DNA of 64,000 bases from Halomonas ramblicola (GTDB taxonomy: Bacteria > Pseudomonadota > Gammaproteobacteria > Pseudomonadales > Halomonadaceae), in the NCBI RefSeq assembly GCF_030409215.1, contig NZ_JAUFPL010000017.1, positions 13,411 to 77,410 of the forward strand, in the 5' to 3' direction. The position numbers and the translations under genes were made by a program. The notes under the pieces are model-generated. The model saw nothing but the letters and a program-made list of their open reading frames with translations. It made no database searches and was not told where the DNA came from. Positions 6,650 to 15,537 of the stretch are shown piece after piece (the stretch's first letter is position 1; each line of letters starts with the position of its first letter).

Positions 6650-7863
6650 CCGCTTGGCGTCGGGGAGTGGCGGTGGTGGGGCTGCTGGCCGGGCCGTTGT
6701 TGCTGCCGTACGGCTACTGGTTGGCTCCCATCCTGCTGGGCTGCCTGGCGGTGGTGCCGTGGCCCGGTGGCCGGCCGAGCCTGCGGCTCTCTCCGGCGCC
6801 GTGGGTCCTGCCGGCGGCGTCGCTCGGCCTGATGCTGGCCGGGGCAATCGCCGTGGCCCTGCACGATGGGTTCCGGGTGGTATTGCCGGTCCTCGTGGCG
6901 GCCCTACTGGGGGCGACTTGCCTGCCGGCGCTGACGGTATTGCGGCCGGGCGTTTCATGGTACTGGGCGGGCCTGGCCGCGACCGGCGTCGGCACCGGGG
7001 TCAGTGCCGTGTGGCAGCGCGGGTGGGAGGGCCACGGGCGGGCCCACGGCTTTCCGGGGGTCGATTCCATTCTCTACGGTGACCTGTCGCTGCTGGTGGG
7101 GGTGTGCTGCCTGGCCGGGTTGGCCTGGGCACGACACGTTCCGCATCGCGAGCCCTGGATGGCCCTGCTGCTGGCCGGTGCCGTCGGCGGGGCACTGGCC
7201 TCGGCACTCTCCGGGGCCCGCGGTGGCTGGCTGGCGCTACCCCTGGTGGCCTGGGTCTTCTATCTCGGCCACCGGTGGGGGTTGGCGCCGCACCGGCGCG
7301 GAGTGGTCGTGGGGCTGATGTTGCTGCTGCTGGCGGGGATGTTGCTGTGGCCCTCCAGTGGCGTCCAGCAGCGGCTGGGCAGGGCGGTCGACGAGACCCA
7401 GCGCTATGTCGCCGGCGAGGTGGGGGGATCGGTAGGCACGCGGCTGGAGATCTATCGTGGCAGTCTGCTGCTGATCGCCGAGGCGCCGCTGGCCGGACAG
7501 GGGCCGGCGGACTACTGGCCGGGCATGCAGCGCCTGATGGCCGAGGGGCATATCCGTTCATTGGCGCACCGTTACGAGCATGCCCACAACGACCTGCTCG
7601 ATGCCTGGGTGCGCTATGGCCTGCCGGGCCTGCTGGCGGTGTTCGCGCTCTACCTGGCGCCGCTGCGGCGTTTCGTGCCCGCACTGCGCGCCGGCGAGCC
7701 GGGGCGTCGGGCCCTGGCCCTGGCCGGCACCCTGATCCCCGTCTGCTATTTCGCCTTCGGCCTCAGCTACTCCCTGTTCGCCTACCCGGTCGGCGTGGTC
7801 GCTTACGTCGGTTCGCTCTCCCTGCTGTGGTGGTTGCTGGGCGAGGATCCGGCAATCCCTTGA
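6646..7863 (+). CDS. O-antigen ligase/polymerase family membrane protein (Wzy_C)
   Basis: This 405-residue polytopic membrane protein has about ten to twelve hydrophobic segments. A large periplasmic loop (about residues 240-330) carries the Wzy_C signature: SGARGGWLALP before it, then RLEIYRGS, PLAGQGP and HAHNDLLD with a conserved His/Asn/Asp. Members transfer O-antigen to lipid A core, polymerise polysaccharide or ligate glycans to proteins; which applies here cannot be told. No surface-polysaccharide genes adjoin it. It overlaps the beta-CASP gene by 4 bp. A G/C-rich hairpin without a T tract follows at 7867-7896. Confidence 0.8.
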   Translation: MTAWRRGVAVVGLLAGPLLLPYGYWLAPILLGCLAVVPWPGGRPSLRLSPAPWVLPAASLGLMLAGAIAVALHDGFRVVLPVLVAALLGATCLPALTVLRPGVSWYWAGLAATGVGTGVSAVWQRGWEGHGRAHGFPGVDSILYGDLSLLVGVCCLAGLAWARHVPHREPWMALLLAGAVGGALASALSGARGGWLALPLVAWVFYLGHRWGLAPHRRGVVVGLMLLLLAGMLLWPSSGVQQRLGRAVDETQRYVAGEVGGSVGTRLEIYRGSLLLIAEAPLAGQGPADYWPGMQRLMAEGHIRSLAHRYEHAHNDLLDAWVRYGLPGLLAVFALYLAPLRRFVPALRAGEPGRRALALAGTLIPVCYFAFGLSYSLFAYPVGVVAYVGSLSLLWWLLGEDPAIP

Positions 7864-7942
7864 GTGAGCCCCGTGGCAAGTGCTCCCACGGGGGCTATGG
7901 TTAGCTCATGAGGCGGACATGCCACCGCCGGGGGAGGGCGCG

Positions 7943-10333
7943 ATGACCGAGCCATTGACGGTAGCGGAGGTGTACCGGCCCTGCCCGGAGGAGACGTTCG
8001 CCTTCGCGGTGACCAGCGAGCTGGAATCGCTGGACCTGCTGAGCGGCCATGAGCGGGCGCGGGAGGCGCTGGCCTTCGGTACCGCCATCCGCAGCGACGG
8101 CTTCAACCTCTTCGTGCTGGGCCAGCCGGGCCACGGCAAGCACAACCTGGTGGGCCGCTACCTGGGCGAGCGTTCCCGCAACGAGGCCGTTCCTTCCGAC
8201 TGGTGCTATCTGCACAACTTCGCCGACCCCTCGATGCCGCGCTACCTGTCGTTGCCGCCGGGCATGGGCCGCGAGTTGCGCGCCGACCTGGAGCTGCTGG
8301 TGGAGGAGTTGCGCGCCGCCATCCCCGCGGTGTTCGAGGGCGACGAGTACCAGAACCGCCTGCACGAGTTGAAGCAGGCGATGGGCGAGCGCCAGCGCGA
8401 CGCCATCGAGGCGGTGCGTCGCGAGGCCCGCGAGCAGGGCGTGCTGCTGCTCTCCACCCCCAATGGCTTCACCTTCGCCCCGGCCGACGGCGAGCAGATG
8501 ATGGCGCCGGAGGACTACGAGCGGCTGCCCCGGGAGGAGCGCGAGCGCATCGAGCATACGGTGGAGATCCTGCAGCGCAAGCTGGCCCGCGCGATACGCC
8601 GCATGCCGAGGCTCGCCAAGGAGCTGCGCGAACAGGTCCAGCGGCTCAACGAGGAGGTGCTACAGACGGTCATCGGGGCGCCCCTGGCCGAGCTGGAGGA
8701 GCGCTACGGCGAGCAGCAGGGGGTGCTGGACCACCTGGATGGTATCCGGCAGGCCATCGTGCAGCATGCCGAGTCGTTCGCCAGCGACGAGCCGGAGATC
8801 CCGCCGGAGGCGATCTTCAGCCGTTTCCCGCTCAACCTGCTGGTGGACAACGCCGACACCCAGGGCGCGCCGGTGATCTACCAGGACCTGCCGGGGCACC
8901 AGCACCTGGTGGGGCGCATCGAGCACCATGTGCACAACGGCACCCTGGTCACCGACTTCTCGCTGATCCGCCCCGGTGCCCTGCATCGCGCCAACGGCGG
9001 CTACCTGGTGCTGGACGCCAACAGCCTGCTCATCCAGCCCGGCGCCTGGGAGACCCTGAAGCGGGTGTTGCGCGCCGGCGAGATCCGCACCGAATCCCTG
9101 GAGCAGGCCTACGGGCTGATCAGCACCGTGACCCTGGAGCCCCGGCCGATCCCCCTGGACGTGAAGATCGTGCTGCTGGGCGAGCGGCTGTTCTACTACC
9201 TGCTGTGCGAGCATGATCCGGAGTTCCTGGAGCTGTTCAAGGTGCAGGTGGACCTGGAGGATGACCTGCCGTACAGCGACGAGCGCCTGGCGCTCTATGC
9301 CCGGATGATCGCCACCCTGGCCCGGGAGGCGGCGCTGCGGCCGCTGGATCGCAGCGGCGTGGCGGCGGTGATCGAGCGGGCCGGCCGGCTGGCCGAAGAC
9401 CAGCAGCGGCTGACCGCCCGCCACCGCGAGCTCCATGACCTGCTGCTGGAGGCCGACCACTGGGCGGCGGTGGAGGACGCGGCGGTGATCGCCCGGGGCC
9501 ACGTGGAGAAGGCGGTGGCCCAGCAGCTGTGGCGGGCCGGGCGGATTCGCGAGCGCAGCCACGAGCAGATCCTCCGGGGTACCCTGAGGATCGCCACCCA
9601 GGGCCGCGTGGTGGGGCAGGTGAATGGCCTGACGGTGCTGGCGATGGGCGGTTTCGCCTTCGGCCAGCCCATCCGCATCACCGCCACGGCCCGGCCCGGC
9701 GGCGGCCAGGTGGTCGACCTCGAGCGCGAATCGCGCCTGGGCGGGCGCGTCCACTCCAAGGCGGTGATGATCCTGGCGCGCTACCTGGCGGGGCGCTATG
9801 CCCGGGAGGCGCCGCTGTCGTTGTCGGCGAGCCTGGCCTTCGAGCAGTCCTACGGCGGCGTCGAGGGCGACAGCGCCTCGGTGGCCGAGGCGTGTGCGCT
9901 GGTCTCGGCCATCGCCCGGGTGGGGCTCGACCAGGCCTTCGCCGTCACCGGCTCGATCGACCAGTATGGCGGGGTGCAGGCGGTGGGCGGCGTCAACGAG
10001 AAGGTCGAGGGCTTCTTCGACGTCTGCCGGGCCCGCGGCGAGCTTGATGGCCAGGCGGTGATTCTGCCGGCGACCAACGTGGCGCACCTGATGCTCAACG
10101 GCGAGGTGCGCGAGGCCATCGCGGCGGGGCGCTTCCGGCTCTTCGCCATCCACCATGTCGACGAGGCGCTGGCGCTGCTGGCCGGCGAGGCCCCGGGCGA
10201 GCCCGACGACGACGGCAACTTCCCGCCGGAGAGCCTCAATGGCCGGGTGCAGGCGCGCCTGGCGTGCTTCCGCAAGGCGGTGAAGCGGGCCGGTGTGCCG
10301 CGCACCGAGCGCAAGGACGATGCCGATGAGTGA
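7943..10333 (+). CDS. Lon-like ATP-dependent protease (AAA_32 type, S16 peptidase)
   Basis: The 796-residue product joins an N-terminal AAA_32/LonB-type ATPase region to a C-terminal Lon protease domain. The catalytic dyad is Ser644 (EGDSAS) and Lys687 (VNEKVEG), 43 residues apart as in Lon. The P-loop is odd: GQPGHGKH (residues 60-67) has His where Thr/Ser is usual. I chose ATG 7943 because GGGGGAGGG precedes it; an upstream in-frame ATG adds 21 unsupported residues. There is no LON substrate-binding N-domain, unlike the housekeeping Lon at 24884. A universal stress protein gene overlaps its end by 8 bp, suggesting a stress-linked operon. Confidence 0.88.
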   Translation: MTEPLTVAEVYRPCPEETFAFAVTSELESLDLLSGHERAREALAFGTAIRSDGFNLFVLGQPGHGKHNLVGRYLGERSRNEAVPSDWCYLHNFADPSMPRYLSLPPGMGRELRADLELLVEELRAAIPAVFEGDEYQNRLHELKQAMGERQRDAIEAVRREAREQGVLLLSTPNGFTFAPADGEQMMAPEDYERLPREERERIEHTVEILQRKLARAIRRMPRLAKELREQVQRLNEEVLQTVIGAPLAELEERYGEQQGVLDHLDGIRQAIVQHAESFASDEPEIPPEAIFSRFPLNLLVDNADTQGAPVIYQDLPGHQHLVGRIEHHVHNGTLVTDFSLIRPGALHRANGGYLVLDANSLLIQPGAWETLKRVLRAGEIRTESLEQAYGLISTVTLEPRPIPLDVKIVLLGERLFYYLLCEHDPEFLELFKVQVDLEDDLPYSDERLALYARMIATLAREAALRPLDRSGVAAVIERAGRLAEDQQRLTARHRELHDLLLEADHWAAVEDAAVIARGHVEKAVAQQLWRAGRIRERSHEQILRGTLRIATQGRVVGQVNGLTVLAMGGFAFGQPIRITATARPGGGQVVDLERESRLGGRVHSKAVMILARYLAGRYAREAPLSLSASLAFEQSYGGVEGDSASVAEACALVSAIARVGLDQAFAVTGSIDQYGGVQAVGGVNEKVEGFFDVCRARGELDGQAVILPATNVAHLMLNGEVREAIAAGRFRLFAIHHVDEALALLAGEAPGEPDDDGNFPPESLNGRVQARLACFRKAVKRAGVPRTERKDDADE

Positions 10334-11072
10334 GCCGGGCATGCAGCGGGTGCTGGCCCTGCTGGACGACTCCCGCCCGGGGATCGCGGCCCTGGGGGCG
10401 GCGGCGGCGCTGGCCGAGCAGGCGCGTGTCGAGCTGGTGGCGCTGTTCGTCGAGGACCTCGACCTGCTGCACAGCGCGGCCTTCCCGTTCTCCCGCGAGG
10501 TGGGCGCCAGTACCGGCCTGGCCCGCCCGCTGTCGGCGGCGGAGCTGGAGACCCGCCTGACCCGCCAGGCGCGGCACATCGACCGGGCGCTGCGTCATGC
10601 CGTGGCGGGGCGCACGCTGCGCCATCGCCTGCAGGTGAGCCGCGGGCGGGTGGTGAGCGAGGCGTTGGCCGCGGTCGCCCCCGGCGACGTGCTGGTGCTG
10701 GGCAAGGCGGGGCCGTCGGCGCGCTGGGGCGCGCGGCTCGGCTCCACCAGTCGCCGGTTGCTGTTCGAGGCCCCCTGCACGGTGATGATCTGGGACGAGC
10801 GTCATGCGCTGACCCCGGGGCCGCTGCGCCACCTGCGCGGCGAGGCCCCGGCGCTGCCCTGGGGCGAGGCCCCGGCCGAGTCGCTGCGCCAGCATCCGCT
10901 GTTCAGCGGCCGCGAGGAACTCGTCCCCACCGGCGCCGCGGCCCTGGCGCGCAGCCTGGCCCACGCCCGCAGCGGCGCCCTGGTATTGACCCGCGCCACC
11001 CTGGGCCGCCTGATCGGCGAGGAGCCGGAGCTGCTGGCGCGATTGCCCATCCCGGTGGTGGTGGTGCCTTGA
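10326..11072 (+). CDS. Universal stress protein (UspA) family
   Basis: The 248-residue protein has a UspA-type alpha/beta domain: MQRVLALLDDS at the start, ALFVEDLDLL, and a nucleotide-binding-like loop DVLVLGKAGPSARWGARLGS followed by LLFEAPCTVMIW. A second, degenerate half lies at residues 160-248. ATG 10326 overlaps the end of the Lon-like gene (ATGAGTGA), which fixes the start and indicates coupling. Family members help survival under stress; the partner of this one may be the upstream protease. Confidence 0.78.
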   Translation: MSEPGMQRVLALLDDSRPGIAALGAAAALAEQARVELVALFVEDLDLLHSAAFPFSREVGASTGLARPLSAAELETRLTRQARHIDRALRHAVAGRTLRHRLQVSRGRVVSEALAAVAPGDVLVLGKAGPSARWGARLGSTSRRLLFEAPCTVMIWDERHALTPGPLRHLRGEAPALPWGEAPAESLRQHPLFSGREELVPTGAAALARSLAHARSGALVLTRATLGRLIGEEPELLARLPIPVVVVP

Positions 11073-11099
11073 CCCGTGACGTCCTTGTGATGCTAATAC
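11069..11099 (+). promoter_or_regulatory. Candidate promoter of the Ca/Na antiporter
   Basis: An extended -10 (TGCTAATAC, 11091-11099) lies 52 bp before the gene. TTGACC at 11069-11074 gives a 19-bp spacer. A CCGGCC/GGCCGG hairpin (11105-11121) follows in the leader. Confidence 0.5.
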
Positions 11100-11150
11100 A
11101 GTGACCGGCCCGACAGGCCGGGTGGATCGTCCGGGACAGGAGAGAGCGTG

Positions 11151-12191
11151 ATGATGATTCTGGGGTTCGTCGCCGGCCTGGCGTTGCTGATCGTCGGCGC
11201 CGAGGCGCTGGTGAGGGGGGCGTCCCGGCTGGCGGTGCGGGTGGGCATCTCGCCGTTGATCATCGGCCTGACGGTGGTGGCCTTCGGCACCAGCTCGCCG
11301 GAGCTGGCGGTGAGCCTGAAGGCGGCCTTCGACGATCAGGCCGCCATCGCCGTGGGTAACGTGGTGGGCAGCAACATCTTCAACGTGTTGTTCATCCTCG
11401 GCGTTGCGGCGCTGATCGTGCCGCTGGCGGTGGCGCCCCAGCTGATCCGCCTGGACATCCCGCTGATGATCGTGCTCTCGGTGCTGATGCTGGTGCTCTC
11501 CCTCGATGGCCTGGTGGGGCGCCTCGACAGCCTGCTGCTGGTGGCCGGCCTGGCGGCCTACCTGGTGTTCCTGTTCCTGCACAACCGCCGCGAGGCGGCG
11601 CCGGCCCTCGAGGTGGAGTCGCCGCCTCTGCCGCGCAACCTGGCCCTGGTGGTCGGCGGTCTGGCGCTGCTGGTGCTGGGTTCGCGCTGGTTCGTGGGCG
11701 CCGCGGTGGAACTGGCGGTCCGGCTGGGCATCAGCGAGCAGGTGGTCGGGCTGACGATCGTCGCCGCGGGCACCTCGATGCCCGAGGTGGTGACCTCGAT
11801 CATCGCGGCGCTGCGCGGCGAGCGCGACATCGCGGTGGGCAACGTGGTGGGCAGCAACGTCTTCAATATCATGGGCGTGCTGGGCCTCACCGGGCTGCTG
11901 GCGCCGTCCGGCATTGCCGTCTCCGCGGCGATGCTGGGCTTCGACATGCCGGTGATGATCGCCGTGGCGCTGGCCTGCCTGCCGATCTGCCTGACCGGCG
12001 GGACGATCAGCCGCTGGGAGGGCGGGGTGCTGCTCGGCTACTACCTGGCCTACACCGCCTACCTGGTGCTGCAGGTGACCCACCACGACGCCCTGCAGGG
12101 CTTCGGCGCGGTGATGGTCTACTTCGTGCTGCCCCTCACGGCCCTGACGCTGGCGGTGCTGGTGGTGCAGGAGCGGCGCCGTCGGGCCTAG
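11151..12191 (+). CDS. Calcium/sodium antiporter, CaCA family (YrbG-like)
   Basis: This 346-residue inner-membrane protein has about ten hydrophobic segments and the duplicated alpha repeats that define the family: GLTVVAFGTSSPELAVS with GNVVGSNIFN in the first half, GLTIVAAGTSMPEVVTS with GNVVGSNVFN in the second. The acidic and polar residues needed for cation exchange are present. AGGAGAG supports ATG 11151 over an in-frame GTG at 11148. The stop codon TAG coincides with the first bases of a palindromic repeat (TAGGCTTT). Export of Ca2+ or Na+ fits a halophile. Confidence 0.88.
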   Translation: MMILGFVAGLALLIVGAEALVRGASRLAVRVGISPLIIGLTVVAFGTSSPELAVSLKAAFDDQAAIAVGNVVGSNIFNVLFILGVAALIVPLAVAPQLIRLDIPLMIVLSVLMLVLSLDGLVGRLDSLLLVAGLAAYLVFLFLHNRREAAPALEVESPPLPRNLALVVGGLALLVLGSRWFVGAAVELAVRLGISEQVVGLTIVAAGTSMPEVVTSIIAALRGERDIAVGNVVGSNVFNIMGVLGLTGLLAPSGIAVSAAMLGFDMPVMIAVALACLPICLTGGTISRWEGGVLLGYYLAYTAYLVLQVTHHDALQGFGAVMVYFVLPLTALTLAVLVVQERRRRA

Positions 12192-12430
12192 GCTTTATGG
12201 GACTTATCTCAATCAATGGGAAAAGTTGCTGTAGGAGGCCAGCTCTGCTGGGCGAATGGAGGCCGCAGGCCTCCTGTGGCGGCAACCACCCAACGCTGGA
12301 AACGCCGCCGGGCGCCTGCGGCGCCAATCGCGCAGCGGAGCTGCCCTCCTACTCACTGGCTTGATGTCCCAGTGCATGATCCGTCTTTGCCTTGTCTGGC
12401 CTTCGCTCGCCGGCTTCTCGGACAAAGCCT
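12189..12430. repeat. Degenerate palindromic element with internal REP pair
   Basis: The gap begins TAGGCTTTAT and ends ...TCGGACAAAGCCT (12424-12430), matching the two ends of the intact element at 12970-13114; the right half (12381-12430) is clearly homologous. Inside lies an unrelated inverted REP-like pair (12231-12352). It looks like an element that has been interrupted or has decayed. Confidence 0.6.
12231..12352. repeat. Inverted REP-like pair
   Basis: The left arm (12231-12255, starting GTAGGAGGCCAGCTCTGCTG) is the near-exact reverse complement of the right arm (12328-12352, ending GAGCTGCCCTCCTAC). The right arm matches the 74-bp repeat units at 4972-5120. The arrangement resembles a BIME. 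Confidence 0.75.
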
Positions 12431-12483
12431 GGTCCACCCTTTATGGCACAATATCGGTTTGGCGAGACGAATGAGGAGCGTCG

Positions 12484-12936
12484 ATGGCATACGTGCTGGT
12501 GATGGGCGGGTTGGCGCTGTCCGTGAGTTTCACCCTGGGCTGGGCGCTGTGGCGCCTGCTGCGCTGGATGCTGGGGTGGCTGTCGGGAGGGCCGAAGGCG
12601 CGTGGCAAGGCCAAGGTCAAGCCCAGGTCACGCCAGCCCAAGGCGGCACCCAAGCGGCAGGCCAAGGCGCCCGCGCGGGCCAGGCCCGCGCCGCGCCGGC
12701 CCTGGCGGCTGACTCGCTGGCTGGCCGGCCGCACCTCGGCACTGCCGCTGGCCAGCCTGACGCTGCTGCTCTATGCCTTCACGCGCCTGGCCGCCTTCGG
12801 CATGACCCGGCGCCCCCTGGAGGCGCCGGCGGGTTTCCATGCGCTGGTCGAGGGACTGGGCTGGGGGGCGGCCGTGCTGCTGGGAATGGCGCTGGTGCAC
12901 CTGCTGGCGCGTTGGCGTTGCCATGGCGCGGAGTGA
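12484..12936 (+). CDS. Hypothetical membrane protein with basic linker
   Basis: I do not recognise this 150-residue protein. It has an N-terminal hydrophobic segment (residues 2-30), a long Lys/Arg/Pro/Ala linker (about 36-80), and two further hydrophobic segments at about 85-105 and 120-140. GAGGAG lies 8 bp before the ATG. It is flanked on both sides by members of the same palindromic repeat family. The basic linker could contact nucleic acid or phospholipid head groups, but nothing firmer can be said. Confidence 0.65.
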   Translation: MAYVLVMGGLALSVSFTLGWALWRLLRWMLGWLSGGPKARGKAKVKPRSRQPKAAPKRQAKAPARARPAPRRPWRLTRWLAGRTSALPLASLTLLLYAFTRLAAFGMTRRPLEAPAGFHALVEGLGWGAAVLLGMALVHLLARWRCHGAE

Positions 12937-12969
12937 GGCTGGGCGAACCGCGGCCGGCACAGCGAGTCA

Positions 12970-13114
12970 TAGGCTTTATCCGAAAACTGGCTGCGCTCGG
13001 CCATACGGCGTTAAAAATCGGCTCAAAGGCCTCATTTACACCCGGTAAACTCCGTCTTTTCACCGATTTTTGCCTAGTCTGGCCTTCGCTCGCCGACTTT
13101 TCCGACAAAGCCTA
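12970..13114. repeat. Palindromic MITE-like element, 145 bp
   Basis: It starts TAGGCTTT and ends AAAGCCTA. The outer ~36 bp of each end are imperfect inverted repeats (GGCTTTATCCGAAAACTGGC against GGCTTTGTCGGAAAAGTCGG). The centre holds TTTAC-ACCCG-GTAAA, so the whole element can fold on itself. A degenerate relative lies at 12189-12430. No transposase is encoded. Confidence 0.75.
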
Positions 13115-13142
13115 GGCCTGAATAGCCAACGAGGAGGGGCCC

Positions 13143-13595
13143 GTGCTAGCGAGTATCCAACGTTTCTTCCAGCAGGCCCTGGCCGAGCCCGAGGGCGCAT
13201 CGGGCCAGGCGCCGAGCCTGCCACTGGCCGCCGCCGCGCTGCTCTGCGAGGTGATGCGCGCCGACTATCGGGTGACCTCAGCCGAGCTGAATGCGTTGCA
13301 CCAGTTGCTCCACGATCATCTGTCCCTGGATGACGCGGAGATCGACCGGCTGATGGCGCTGGCCCGGGAGGAGGTCGAGAGCGCCGTGGACCACTACCAG
13401 TTCGTCAGCCTGATCAAGCAGCACTACGACTATCCGCAGCGCTACGAGCTGGTGCGCATGATGTGGCAGCTGGCCCTGGCCGACGGCGAGGGCCATCACC
13501 TGGAGGAGCATCGCATCCGCCAGCTGGCGGACCTGTTGCACGTCAGCCATGCCGACTTCATTCGCGCCAAGCTGGAGGCGCAGGGGCACGCCTGA
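13143..13595 (+). CDS. TerB family protein
   Basis: The 150-residue helical, acidic cytosolic protein has the TerB-like pattern: LLCEVMRADYRVTSAE near residues 34-49 and the paired block MMWQLALADGEGHHLEEH at about residues 110-127. Other TerB members occur with tellurite resistance or as DnaJ fusions; no ter operon adjoins it here, so a tellurite role is not claimed. Start is GTG, supported by a strong GAGGAGG 5-6 bp before it. It stands alone directly after the palindromic element. Confidence 0.78.
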   Translation: MLASIQRFFQQALAEPEGASGQAPSLPLAAAALLCEVMRADYRVTSAELNALHQLLHDHLSLDDAEIDRLMALAREEVESAVDHYQFVSLIKQHYDYPQRYELVRMMWQLALADGEGHHLEEHRIRQLADLLHVSHADFIRAKLEAQGHA

Positions 13596-13743
13596 GGGCG
13601 CCCCGCCCTCGTGCGGCGAGATAAGTCTCTGCCGAAGCGTATCAATTTAGTCCTTTATCTTTATTGTGCGCGCGAATTCAGAAAACAAGACTGCCTTCTG
13701 GCGGATATCATGAAGATCTATCTGTTCCCTGGAGGTGGTGGTG

Positions 13744-14988
13744 ATGTCCCGTGAGATCGTCGTTCTGGGTGCCGGCATGGTCGGCGTGTCGGTGGCCTGG
13801 CATCTGGTGCGCCAAGGCCATGCGGTGACCCTGGTGGATCGCCGCGAACCGGGTCGCGAGACCTCCTTCGGCAACGCCGGGATCATCCAGCGCGAGGCGG
13901 TGCGGCCTTACCCTTTCCCGCGCGATCTCGGCACCCTGATGCGGGTGCTGCCCAACCGCGAGGTGGATATCCGCTATCGCCCCACCGGGATGGTCGGTGC
14001 CGCCAGCCCGCTGTTCCAGTACTGGCTGAACTCGGGCAAGTCACGCTATTCGCGCATCGTGCCGGAATACGCCTCGCTGATCATGCGCTGCCTGGATACC
14101 CATGCGCCGATGGTCGAGGCGGCGGGGGCCGATCACCTGGTGCGCCGGGATGGCTGGCTGGAGCTCTACCACACCCGCAAGCCCCTCGAAGAGCGCCTGG
14201 TGGACGCCAGGGAGAACGCCGAGCGCTTCGGGGTCGAGTATGAGGTGCTGGATGCGGCGGGGCTCTACGCCAAGGAGCCGCACCTCAAGCCGGGCCTGGT
14301 GGGGGCGATCCACTGGACGCAGCCCTGGACCGTGGCGGATCCCGGCGCCCTGGTCATGGCCTATGCCGAGCACTTCCAGCAGCAGGGGGGGCGTTTCCTC
14401 CAGGCCGGAGTGCAGGGGGTGGAGAAGGGCGGCAAGGGCTGGAAGATCGCCACCGACGCCGAGGCGCTCGAGGCCGACCAGGTGGTGGTGGCCATGGGCC
14501 CATGGAGCGGCAGTTGGTTGTCCGGGCTGGGGATCTCCGTGCCGCTGTTCGTCAAGCGTGGTTATCACATGCACTACGCCAGCGCGGACGAGAACGCCAG
14601 ACTCAACCACTGGATCATGGATGCCGAAACCGGCTTCCTGCTCGAGCCGATGCGTGCCGGCATCCGCCTGACCACCGGCGCCGAGCTGGCCGACCTGGAT
14701 GCGCCTCCCAGGTACCAGCAGCTCAAGGCCGCGGAGCGGGCGGCCCGCGGGATCTACCCGCTGGGCGAGCGCCGCGACCCCGAGCCCTGGAAGGGCGCGC
14801 GGCCCTGCCTGCCGGACATGAAGCCGGTGATCGGGCCGGCGCCGGGCCAGGATGGCCTGTGGCTGGCCTTCGGCCATGGCCACCAGGGCTTCACCCTGGG
14901 GCCGGTGACCGGTCTGCTGCTGAGCCAGATGATGGCCGGCGAGACGCCCGAGGTGGACATGACGCCCTTTCGCGTCGATCGCTTCTGA
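13744..14988 (+). CDS. FAD-dependent oxidoreductase, D-amino-acid dehydrogenase (DadA)-like
   Basis: The 414-residue DAO-family flavoprotein has an N-terminal Rossmann dinucleotide fold (VVLGAGMVGVSVAWHL, glycines 9, 11, 14), the family signature ETSFGNAG (FAD contact), and a C-terminal GHGHQGFTLGPVTG loop that closes the FAD site. It most likely oxidises a D-amino or N-methyl amino acid and passes electrons to the respiratory chain. ATG 13744 is chosen because GGAGG lies 8 bp before it; two in-frame GTG codons precede it. The 148-bp upstream region is AT-rich compared with its surroundings and probably holds the promoter. Substrate is unknown. Confidence 0.82.
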   Translation: MSREIVVLGAGMVGVSVAWHLVRQGHAVTLVDRREPGRETSFGNAGIIQREAVRPYPFPRDLGTLMRVLPNREVDIRYRPTGMVGAASPLFQYWLNSGKSRYSRIVPEYASLIMRCLDTHAPMVEAAGADHLVRRDGWLELYHTRKPLEERLVDARENAERFGVEYEVLDAAGLYAKEPHLKPGLVGAIHWTQPWTVADPGALVMAYAEHFQQQGGRFLQAGVQGVEKGGKGWKIATDAEALEADQVVVAMGPWSGSWLSGLGISVPLFVKRGYHMHYASADENARLNHWIMDAETGFLLEPMRAGIRLTTGAELADLDAPPRYQQLKAAERAARGIYPLGERRDPEPWKGARPCLPDMKPVIGPAPGQDGLWLAFGHGHQGFTLGPVTGLLLSQMMAGETPEVDMTPFRVDRF

Positions 14989-14993
14989 CGGGG

Positions 14994-15419
14994 TCAACCC
15001 CTGGCCTTGCGCCGGCAGTGGATGTGGTGCAAGGCCAGCTTGATCAGCAGGGTGACCACGAAGACCAGCCAGCCGGCGGTGGCCACGATGTTGAACAGCA
15101 GCATCTTGTGCTGGCCGTTCATGGGGGCGATCAGGTTCTCGATGAGGACGGCCATCAGGAAGGCCAGGGTGAGCGGCAGGGCGAGGATGTGCATCCACAT
15201 CTCGGTGCGCCGCTTGCGCACGCGATAGCGCCGCAGCATCACGCGTATCGGCCGATGGACGAAACTGACCAGCACCATGGTGCCCAACAACAGCAGGGAC
15301 GCCAGGGTGGGTTCGACGCTTCCGATGCGGGCCGACAGGCTGATCGACCAGTACACCACCAGCCACATGAAGCCGGCCAGGATAGCGAGCAGGTCGGCGT
15401 AGTGGCGTACCTTGGGCAT
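14994..15419 (-). CDS. Hypothetical membrane protein, four hydrophobic segments
   Basis: I do not recognise this 141-residue protein. Hydrophobic segments lie at about residues 8-28, 38-55, 74-95 and 105-128. A basic loop (RPIRVMLRRYRVRKRRTEM) separates the two pairs, and the C-terminus is basic (HCRRKARG), indicating a cytosolic end. GAGGGAGA precedes its ATG. It converges with the DadA-like gene and diverges from pyrC. Confidence 0.65.
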   Translation of the reverse strand: MPKVRHYADLLAILAGFMWLVVYWSISLSARIGSVEPTLASLLLLGTMVLVSFVHRPIRVMLRRYRVRKRRTEMWMHILALPLTLAFLMAVLIENLIAPMNGQHKMLLFNIVATAGWLVFVVTLLIKLALHHIHCRRKARG

Positions 15420-15489
15420 GTCGTCTCCCTCGTTTGAATTGCCGGCATGATACGGATTTCAGCGGCGGGTGACGAGCTTGCACATCCGG

Positions 15490-15495
15490 TATACT
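15490..15495 (+). promoter_or_regulatory. -10 box of the pyrC promoter
   Basis: TATACT lies 43 bp before the pyrC GTG start. No convincing -35 hexamer is visible at normal spacing. Confidence 0.4.
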
Positions 15496-15537
15496 GGTCG
15501 CCAGTTCCGAACGCCAACCGCCGATACAGGATTCGCC

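Noticed and set aside
10236..12086. A 616-codon minus-strand frame opposite the Usp and antiporter genes
   Set aside because: His/Gln/Arg-rich low-complexity composition typical of antisense frames in GC-rich DNA; the plus strand carries clear families.
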